Origin: an uncultured Lachnospiraceae bacterium
GTDB lineage: Bacteria > Bacillota_A > Clostridia > Lachnospirales > Lachnospiraceae
Direction: 5' to 3'
DNA: 11,617 nt
NCBI GenBank assembly: GCA_910587495.1
Contig: CAJUMT010000105.1
Coordinates: 1 to 11,617, forward strand
Of this stretch, positions 6,755 through 11,617 are shown piece after piece (within the stretch, counting starts at the first letter, position 1; every line of letters starts with the position of its first letter). Under the pieces are notes generated by a model. That model was not told the origin of the DNA. It saw nothing but the letters and a program-made list of their open reading frames with translations, and ran no database searches. A program made the position numbers and the translations under genes.

Positions 6755-7371
6755 CTTGTCTTACGATATTACATTTATTTTGCATACCCATTTGTTCACT
6801 AAATGGGAATATGGATGGCCTAAAACCTGGTTTCGATATCATAGTCTCTGATGGAATGACAGATGGCCAAATTGATGAATTAGTACGAAGTGCTTTTTCT
6901 GGTGGCATACGAAGATTAAGAATTTATAACGATAAAACAAACTATAAATTCGGGCATATTGGCAATTTTAACATATGGATTTATGGAAATGATGCCATGC
7001 AAGGAAATGGTATTGCTATAGATCATTGGTCGGGACATGTTTTTTCTTTCCGTATAGCTTACCCTGATGGGGCAATTCTTGTAAGCCGTCTTGTGGATGA
7101 AAACATGCTTTCTACGAAGTTAGGAGATTGCCTGCAAAAAAATGGAGAATCACAACTTTATAACCCGATATCTGACTTAAATAGTTTCTACACAGGCATC
7201 GGACTTTTTTCTGCTTCTACTTTGAATCTTCCAGAAGCCGCATGGCATATGGTGGTTTCGGCTGGCGTTCAGGATACAGTATCGCAACGTGCTTACAGAT
7301 TAATGGATGGAACGGAGTGCTGGCGGTATTGTTCAGCTGGGTCGTGGAGTATCTGGAATAAAGTTAATTAA
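6748..7371 (+). CDS. Silent, inverted alternative tail-fibre C-terminal cassette (no functional start)
   Basis: The frame is open from 6748, but similarity to the tail fibre begins only at about 6796. From the VSDGMTDGQID segment to IDHWS and YPDG it matches residues about 143-220 of the fibre encoded at 7391-8632 on the other strand. The two share nearly identical RLRIYNDKTNYKFG and IGNFNIWI stretches, but many synonymous codon differences. After that the two diverge. This one ends in a pyocin-knob-like module (AAWHMVVSAG, QRAYR, RYCSAGSWSIWNKVN) of the type found at receptor-binding tail-fibre ends. The ATG at 6748 lies inside the terminator hairpin, and neither it nor the ATG at 6811 has a good ribosome-binding site. 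I read it as an unexpressed alternative C-terminus, joined to the fibre N-terminus after DNA inversion. A simple pseudogene is the alternative, but the frame is intact. Confidence 0.8.
   Translation: MGACLTILHLFCIPICSLNGNMDGLKPGFDIIVSDGMTDGQIDELVRSAFSGGIRRLRIYNDKTNYKFGHIGNFNIWIYGNDAMQGNGIAIDHWSGHVFSFRIAYPDGAILVSRLVDENMLSTKLGDCLQKNGESQLYNPISDLNSFYTGIGLFSASTLNLPEAAWHMVVSAGVQDTVSQRAYRLMDGTECWRYCSAGSWSIWNKVN
6787..6815 (+). other. Candidate inversion site, outer (left) copy
   Basis: At the exact point where fibre homology begins there is a palindrome with 7-bp arms, CCCATTT (6787-6793) and AAATGGG (6801-6807), around the 7-bp spacer GTTCACT. The right arm continues as TGGGAATATGGA (6804-6815). 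The same motif, TGGGAATATAGA, occurs in inverted orientation in the fibre gene at its matching position (8235-8246), in the same reading phase. Two arms around a short spacer suit a conservative site-specific recombinase, but neither enzyme nor core can be proven here. Confidence 0.45.
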
Positions 7372-7390
7372 GTTTTAGGCGTTTAGATTT

Positions 7391-8632
7391 TTATATTTTC
7401 CAGTGAGCATTAAGTATGACATGTGCATTTTCAAGTGCAACGGTTGGTATGATATATCCTTCCGAAATATCGGCACTCCTACAAACCATTTGATCTTGGC
7501 CATTTTGTTCGTAAAGAAAAGGTATAGAAGTCCAATTATTCGGAGTAAAACCGTCAGGGATTTTTAAAAGTTTTCCACCACTTGCACAAGTAACATTAAG
7601 AATACCTAGAGCAACAAAAACCATATCACCAATACGGTTTACAGTAGCACTACCACTCGTCCATGTATAGCCGTTTATATCAAGTGGGGCGGTTTTTTCT
7701 GCTAAGCTATACGCCCAATTTGTCCATGATTCATTAGAATTTTCGCGATAACGTATGGCAGTTTGCCCGCTATAAACTTCCGTCATGTGCTGTATATTGC
7801 ATTGTCCATTTGTATCAATGCCAGTTCCAATGTAAAGTGAATGTTTATTGCGAAATGGGAGGTTCCCTGTAATATCACCCCAACCATTTACCCATGCTAT
7901 CCCTGGTGGAAACGCATCTATATTGCCATCTCGGAAATAAAAATATTTTGCCAAATGTTCTACGGAAATTTCTCCATCAGGATAATTAATGCGGATAGTA
8001 AACATTTTTTGTGACCAATGATCTATTACAATTCCTGTTCCTTCTGTGGTTGAATTTCCAAAAATCCATATATTAAAATTTCCAATCTGGCCAAATTTGT
8101 AGTTGGTTTTGTCGTTGTATATCCGTAGCCTTTGCGCACCGCCAGCAAAAGATGACCTTATCCAGTCGTCAATCTGCGCATCCGTCATTCCCTCGGTAAC
8201 TATTAATCTGGCGTATGGAGCTATGCCAATATTCTCTATATTCCCAGTTTGTTCATTAAGCTGTGATTGAATATTCTTCGTTGCCCCACTCAAATACCCA
8301 AGCTCTGTGGCGCTTATCCCTGATACATTCACCTTTCCAGCCCCATCTGACACCAACGCCTGGTTGGCTGTCAAATTCTTCCCCAGCAGGGTACTCCCGG
8401 CACCGACTAGCAAGGACCCTAAGATCTTTTTAGTCTTTCCAAAGATTGTAGAGATGCTCTCGCCGCTCTCAATATTGACCAGGGTTCCTGCTTCGGTAAA
8501 CTCTATCGGCGTATTTCCGTCTACTGCTCCTGTCGGCCCCACTGGTCCCTGGATTCCCTGTATCCCTTGCGCCCCCTGTGGGCCGGTATCGCCTTTGGGG
8601 CCTTTAAAGTTTCCTATAAATGCTCTTCCCAT
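7391..8632 (-). CDS. Phage tail fibre with collagen-like N-terminus and variable C-terminal receptor-binding region
   Basis: The 413-residue protein is the currently expressed fibre version. Residues 11-35 are Gly-x-x collagen-like repeats (GPKGDTGPQG onward). Residues about 40-126 are a typical Firmicutes fibre segment, with LTANQALVSD and SATELGYLSGATKNIQSQLN. Residues about 143-220 form a domain shared with the silent plus-strand cassette. The C-terminal 190 residues are unlike the cassette. They include a W-containing knob-like stretch (RYRENSNESWTNWAY) and a final beta-rich domain that ends NAHWKI. The start ATG at 8632 has AAAGGATGG upstream. The gene begins 14 bp after the collagen-like tail gene, in the same operon. 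Its stop faces that of the silent cassette at a distance of 19 bp. The role in host recognition is inferred from family and position. Confidence 0.88.
   Translation of the reverse strand: MGRAFIGNFKGPKGDTGPQGAQGIQGIQGPVGPTGAVDGNTPIEFTEAGTLVNIESGESISTIFGKTKKILGSLLVGAGSTLLGKNLTANQALVSDGAGKVNVSGISATELGYLSGATKNIQSQLNEQTGNIENIGIAPYARLIVTEGMTDAQIDDWIRSSFAGGAQRLRIYNDKTNYKFGQIGNFNIWIFGNSTTEGTGIVIDHWSQKMFTIRINYPDGEISVEHLAKYFYFRDGNIDAFPPGIAWVNGWGDITGNLPFRNKHSLYIGTGIDTNGQCNIQHMTEVYSGQTAIRYRENSNESWTNWAYSLAEKTAPLDINGYTWTSGSATVNRIGDMVFVALGILNVTCASGGKLLKIPDGFTPNNWTSIPFLYEQNGQDQMVCRSADISEGYIIPTVALENAHVILNAHWKI
8235..8265 (-). other. Candidate inversion site, copy inside the fibre gene
   Basis: The fibre coding strand reads AAACTGGGAATATAGA (8250-8235), matching AAATGGGAATATGGA at the left site but in inverted orientation. 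Upstream of it lie a 7-bp spacer (8251-8257) and a partial palindrome arm CACAGCTT (8265-8258, six of eight positions fit). In both sites the shared bases are read as GGG AAT AT(A/G), so exchange there keeps the frame. Oddly, the spacer plus one arm (TTTGTTCA-n-TAA) is also alike in direct orientation, so polarity is not settled. Confidence 0.42.
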
Positions 8633-8646
8633 AATCCCATCCTTTC

Positions 8647-9243
8647 TTACTCATCCGGCGTGATGTAATAGATATTTCCATCCTCATCCACTTCAAATGC
8701 CGGAGGATCGCCGCCATCCGCATAATATGCCCATAGGTTCCCATCTGCATCACCAGCCAGCGTAAACATACCACTTGTCGGCACGACCACGCCGCTTTCT
8801 CCCGGAGGTCCCTGCTGGCCTGGCTCTCCTGGCTCCCCTTTGAACTCCCCTGTATCCCGGCGAGATATAAGGTCTTCCACAACATTACCCGCCATACTCG
8901 CTGCTTCTTCTGCCGCCAGTGCTTGTGTCAGCGCATTATCAGCGGCAGAGTTAGCATGTGCTGCGGCGCTCTCAGCCACCACGATTACCGCTCCCACTTC
9001 CTGGGTTAGTCGTTCGACGATCGCGTCCGTCATGTCCCCAAACAGACCTTTCATTTCTTCGTAGGTAGCCATCCGTTTTACATTTCCGGCACTAAAACAT
9101 ATAAAGACAGATTTCCCATCCGGAACCACTGGATCACCTGCCAAAACTACCGCCCATTCCCCAGGCTGCGTTTTAGCCGGGTCAAAATCCTTATATTCCC
9201 CTTTACGCATTGTAAGCGCCAATTTAAACACCATCCTTTCCAA
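8647..9243 (-). CDS. Phage tail-associated protein with collagen-like segment
   Basis: The protein of about 198 residues lies between the tail-tip protein and the fibre, and is probably a baseplate or fibre connector. The N-terminal part (FKLALTMRKGEYKDFDPAK through VFICFSAGNVKRMATYEEM) resembles N-terminal domains of Firmicutes phage tail proteins. An Ala-rich helix (about 85-120) follows, then the collagen-like stretch GEPGEPGQQGPPGESG (about 138-153), and an acidic C-terminus ending YYITPDE. The start is uncertain. A TTG at 9243 has GGAG seven bases upstream, while the ATG at 9234 and the GTG at 9231 lie very close to AAAGG. With any of these the gene overlaps or touches the stop of the tail-tip gene at 9224, which suggests translational coupling. 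I do not recognise an exact function. Confidence 0.75.
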   Translation of the reverse strand: MERMVFKLALTMRKGEYKDFDPAKTQPGEWAVVLAGDPVVPDGKSVFICFSAGNVKRMATYEEMKGLFGDMTDAIVERLTQEVGAVIVVAESAAAHANSAADNALTQALAAEEAASMAGNVVEDLISRRDTGEFKGEPGEPGQQGPPGESGVVVPTSGMFTLAGDADGNLWAYYADGGDPPAFEVDEDGNIYYITPDE

Positions 9244-11617
9244 TGGCCTGCTCCAATCTTGCCACCCGCGCTTTTAGGGCTTCGATTTCCTCATGCTGCT
9301 CCTGGATCAGCTTTAGCATGGCCGGAATCATTACTTTATCGTTCCACATCTCTGGCAATCCGTCCTCATACTGCACGGCCTGAGGGAACATTTCCAGCAT
9401 ATCCTCTACAATAAAACCAAGGACTAGTTTCCCTTCCCATGGGTCCCCTTCCATCAGGTATCCCGGCCTGTAGCGGAACACCTTTATTGGAACTTTATAT
9501 AATCCATGAGGATTTATATCCCCCAGATCTGTGGATTCATCCATCTTATAACGGCGGCTGGAAGATGCGTGCCGATAGAAAAACCCAGAAGAATTTACAT
9601 GTACATTCGCAGAGCCAGATTGTGTGTTTTTATACGTCCATTCAGATTTGAATTGCCCATCCGAAGCAAGAGACATTTTTCTGTTTTTTCTCCACATGTA
9701 TTCTGGATCTCCGCTGTCTGTCGCTGTCCATACGTCCCCGCCTCCGGCTGATGGGGTTCCTTCATAATCCGCATCCTGATAACTTCCGCCCTCCAGAACG
9801 ATCGCGTCCTCGACGAAAGCAATTTTCATATAAGTCCCTGTCTTAATTCCCTCGTCCACCGTAAAGTAAAATCCGCCAGCACCAGAAAGTGTTCTGCATA
9901 AACGCACGCCTCTTGTACGCTCAACGTAAATTGGATATTCATCGTCTGTCACTGCTTCAATCTTCATTTGGCAAGATTTTAGGCTAAATTCGCCCGTTTC
10001 CAGGTTCCAGAAATTCTTCTCCGCCCCATCCGTCAAGATTCCGGTCAGAAGATAGGATGCGTTTATGTACAATTCCCCGTCTTTCATATAGATCCCTTTT
10101 AATGCGCCGTTGTTGGTCAGCTTATTAAAGATGTCTGTCTGCGTCTGTGCATCTATCCCATCTTCAATATTTTCCCCAATCGTCTTCCCACCAATCTTAG
10201 ATTCGGATGACAGGGAAAACTCCCCCGTTTCCAAGTTCCAGGAATTTTTCCCCACTCCGTCTGTTAATGTGCCTGTTAACAAGTAAGTCGCATTAATATA
10301 TAGCTGGCCGTCCTTCATAAAGATCCCTTTAAGTGTTCCATTGCTGGTCAGCTTATTGAAAATATCTGTCTGCGTCTGATTCGCCACGGCAGCATCCGCA
10401 TACTCCTGGGTAGACACCGACTTCCCTGTAATGCTGATGGATTCCGCATTTATAACCACCCGCCCTGTATGCACATTGGCAAGCAAGGTCACGTTTCCAT
10501 TGCCGTCCCGGATAAGCAGCTCTCCGGCGTTGATCCACTCTGCATTGATGCCGATGGCGGAAAGGACATTCACAACCACATTCCCCTCGCTGTCCATACC
10601 TGCATTCCAGGTTTTACCGCCGTCCGTAGTCACAGCAAAGGCGTCTGCCGTCATTTTCCAGATGGTCATGGATTCATTAAGATTTGGTTTATTATGCAGA
10701 TAGAAAATCGTGGAACCATCTTCCAACTTCTCTTCTGTCTTAAACACGCCAAAGGACTGCGCAATCAAGCTGGTCAGCATCTGCATGGCTTTCTCATAGT
10801 CCGATATCTTCCGTGCCGCCTCCATTTTGGCTTTCACAATATTCCTTGTGGCGTCCGTGAAGCGCTGGGCACTGTTCCGGCTGGGCGTCCTGGCACTGCA
10901 CCGCACCTGCTGGTAATTGCCAGGCTTAAAGGTCGTTGATGTAATATAAGATTGATAAGAACGCTGCTTCCGGTCTGTTACGATTACAGGATCACCAGCC
11001 TCCATAGACGGATCATTCAGCGCCGACACATCAAATGGCCGGAACCGCATCCCGACCACTTTCGCACCGACAGATCTTGCTACTGCCTCTGCCGCTCCCT
11101 GCTGGATCAGGTCGTTCCCTTCAACAGCAAGTACATAGCCTTCTGTCCCCAATAAAAAAGACTGCGCCTTGTCCGTGTCAGTCTCTTCAAAACTCTCCGT
11201 CACCCGCAGGCCGGTGATCACCACATCATCCATACACAGCTGCATGGAACTCATGGAATAGATATGATGGTAACTGTTCCAGTCCTGGAAGGTACCGCCG
11301 GAAATATTGTCCCCATCCGTCCATGGCTTAAAAGTTCCGCCGGATGCAGCATCCCCGGTCTGATATGGACTGCCGCTGTCAAACACGCCGCCATCCAGCC
11401 CTGACACCTTCTTAAATGCATCCGGATCATACCAGTCCAGCCTGAGCCGCCCATAGGTATCAAATCGCGCCCAGGAACAAGCGATCTGCGCTGCCCAGGA
11501 CAAAACCTGCCGGAAAGTCAGGGATTTATCATTGGGACGGTTCTGAACCACATAAGAAGAATTGAAAAATGCGGCGCTCTGCAGCGTCACCCCGCAGACA
11601 AAGCAAGCGTCCCGGAC
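9224..11617 (-). CDS. Phage tail-tip/minor structural protein with C-terminal S74-type chaperone domain (N-terminus beyond right edge)
   Basis: The frame is open to the window edge, so a GTG at 11590 is probably internal. 797 residues are visible. The first part (SLTFRQVLSWAAQIACSWARF, RLRLDWYD) resembles tail endopeptidase or host-specificity proteins of Firmicutes siphophages. A helical region (RNIVKAKMEAARKISDYEKAM) is followed by beta-rich fibre modules, including a tandem 77-residue repeat. The last 112 residues (9227-9562) look like the intramolecular chaperone of peptidase family S74. They include SSRRYK, which fits the Ser-x4-Lys dyad of self-cleaving members, LGFIVEDMLEMFPQAV, and a final coiled coil (LIQEQHEEIEALKARVARLEQ). 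In this family the domain trimerises and folds the fibre, then may cut itself off. Cleavage is inferred, not shown. It is the first gene of the tail-tip/fibre operon seen here. Confidence 0.87.
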   Translation of the reverse strand, partial: VRDACFVCGVTLQSAAFFNSSYVVQNRPNDKSLTFRQVLSWAAQIACSWARFDTYGRLRLDWYDPDAFKKVSGLDGGVFDSGSPYQTGDAASGGTFKPWTDGDNISGGTFQDWNSYHHIYSMSSMQLCMDDVVITGLRVTESFEETDTDKAQSFLLGTEGYVLAVEGNDLIQQGAAEAVARSVGAKVVGMRFRPFDVSALNDPSMEAGDPVIVTDRKQRSYQSYITSTTFKPGNYQQVRCSARTPSRNSAQRFTDATRNIVKAKMEAARKISDYEKAMQMLTSLIAQSFGVFKTEEKLEDGSTIFYLHNKPNLNESMTIWKMTADAFAVTTDGGKTWNAGMDSEGNVVVNVLSAIGINAEWINAGELLIRDGNGNVTLLANVHTGRVVINAESISITGKSVSTQEYADAAVANQTQTDIFNKLTSNGTLKGIFMKDGQLYINATYLLTGTLTDGVGKNSWNLETGEFSLSSESKIGGKTIGENIEDGIDAQTQTDIFNKLTNNGALKGIYMKDGELYINASYLLTGILTDGAEKNFWNLETGEFSLKSCQMKIEAVTDDEYPIYVERTRGVRLCRTLSGAGGFYFTVDEGIKTGTYMKIAFVEDAIVLEGGSYQDADYEGTPSAGGGDVWTATDSGDPEYMWRKNRKMSLASDGQFKSEWTYKNTQSGSANVHVNSSGFFYRHASSSRRYKMDESTDLGDINPHGLYKVPIKVFRYRPGYLMEGDPWEGKLVLGFIVEDMLEMFPQAVQYEDGLPEMWNDKVMIPAMLKLIQEQHEEIEALKARVARLEQAIGKDGV
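9974..10378 (-). repeat. Tandem 231-bp (77-codon) duplication in the tail-tip gene
   Basis: The first copy starts at 10378 and the second at 10147 on the minus strand. Each begins QTQTDIFNKLT and runs over about 58 well-conserved residues (KGI-F/Y-MKDG, LYINA, YLLTG, WNLETGEFSL), followed in the first copy by a 19-residue linker. Both are of the same tail-fibre module type that adds length to the shaft. Divergence at several codons shows the duplication is not recent. Confidence 0.85.

Noticed and set aside
6796..8260. Diversity-generating retroelement acting on the fibre
   Set aside because: There is no reverse transcriptase and no adenine-biased template repeat. The two C-termini are different domains in inverted orientation, not point-varied copies.
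8307..8663. Plus-strand Pro-rich open frame opposite the collagen-like fibre start
   Set aside because: Its proline-rich repeat is the antisense reading of the Gly-x-x collagen-like codons.
9974..10378. CRISPR-like or regulatory repeat
   Set aside because: The 231-bp repeat is in frame, encodes a fibre module, and has only two copies.
10353..10939. Overlapping open frames on both strands within the tail-tip gene
   Set aside because: The minus-strand tail-tip frame is continuous with family-like sequence throughout, and the others are shadows of it.

Overview
The window looks like the chromosome of a spore-forming Clostridia, probably Lachnospiraceae-like, with a resident prophage. The evidence is a cell-wall/division (dcw) gene block of clostridial type, a SpoVD-like penicillin-binding protein with a KTA variant of the KTG motif, and siphophage tail proteins of the kind common in gut Firmicutes. 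The taxonomic call is an inference from protein style, not a database result.

Host part (1-2010). On the minus strand, in transcription order, lie the 3' part of a SpoVD/FtsI-type transpeptidase gene (1330-1998), mraY (152-1111) and the first 26 codons of an FtsW/RodA/SpoVE-type gene (80 to the window edge). A tRNA-Gly(CCC) gene sits on the opposite strand between the transpeptidase gene and mraY. It has its own strong promoter (TTGATT, 17 bp, TATAAT). The transpeptidase frame stops matching its family exactly at the SxN catalytic motif (about 2010). Foreign sequence follows, so this is read as a prophage attachment junction inside the gene.

Prophage part (about 2012 to the right edge). Nearly all genes are on the minus strand. 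Next to the junction are a nested inverted repeat (2039-2092), an AntA/KilAC-type antirepressor (2151-2906), a weak small ORF, and a 1191-residue tape-measure-like protein (3099-6674). On the far side of a minus-strand terminator (6729-6754) is a tail-tip/fibre module. In transcription order this is a large tail protein with a C-terminal S74-type intramolecular chaperone (right edge to 9224), a collagen-repeat tail protein (9243-8647) and a collagen-repeat tail fibre (8632-7391).

The main finding is the segment from about 6805 to 8245. The fibre gene's 3' half (minus strand) faces a plus-strand, start-less second version of the same C-terminal region (homology 6796-7371). The two stops converge 19 bp apart. 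At both outer edges there is a short inverted motif, TGGGAATAT-n-GA, in the same reading phase in both copies. The terminator lies just outside. This is the layout of an invertible tail-fibre segment, functionally like the Mu G or P1 C segments, and would switch receptor-binding ends. No recombinase is visible in the window.

The gene order is unusual: the tape-measure-like gene comes after the fibre module in the direction of transcription, instead of before the tail-tip genes. This suggests a rearranged or composite prophage, or a second tape-measure-like gene.
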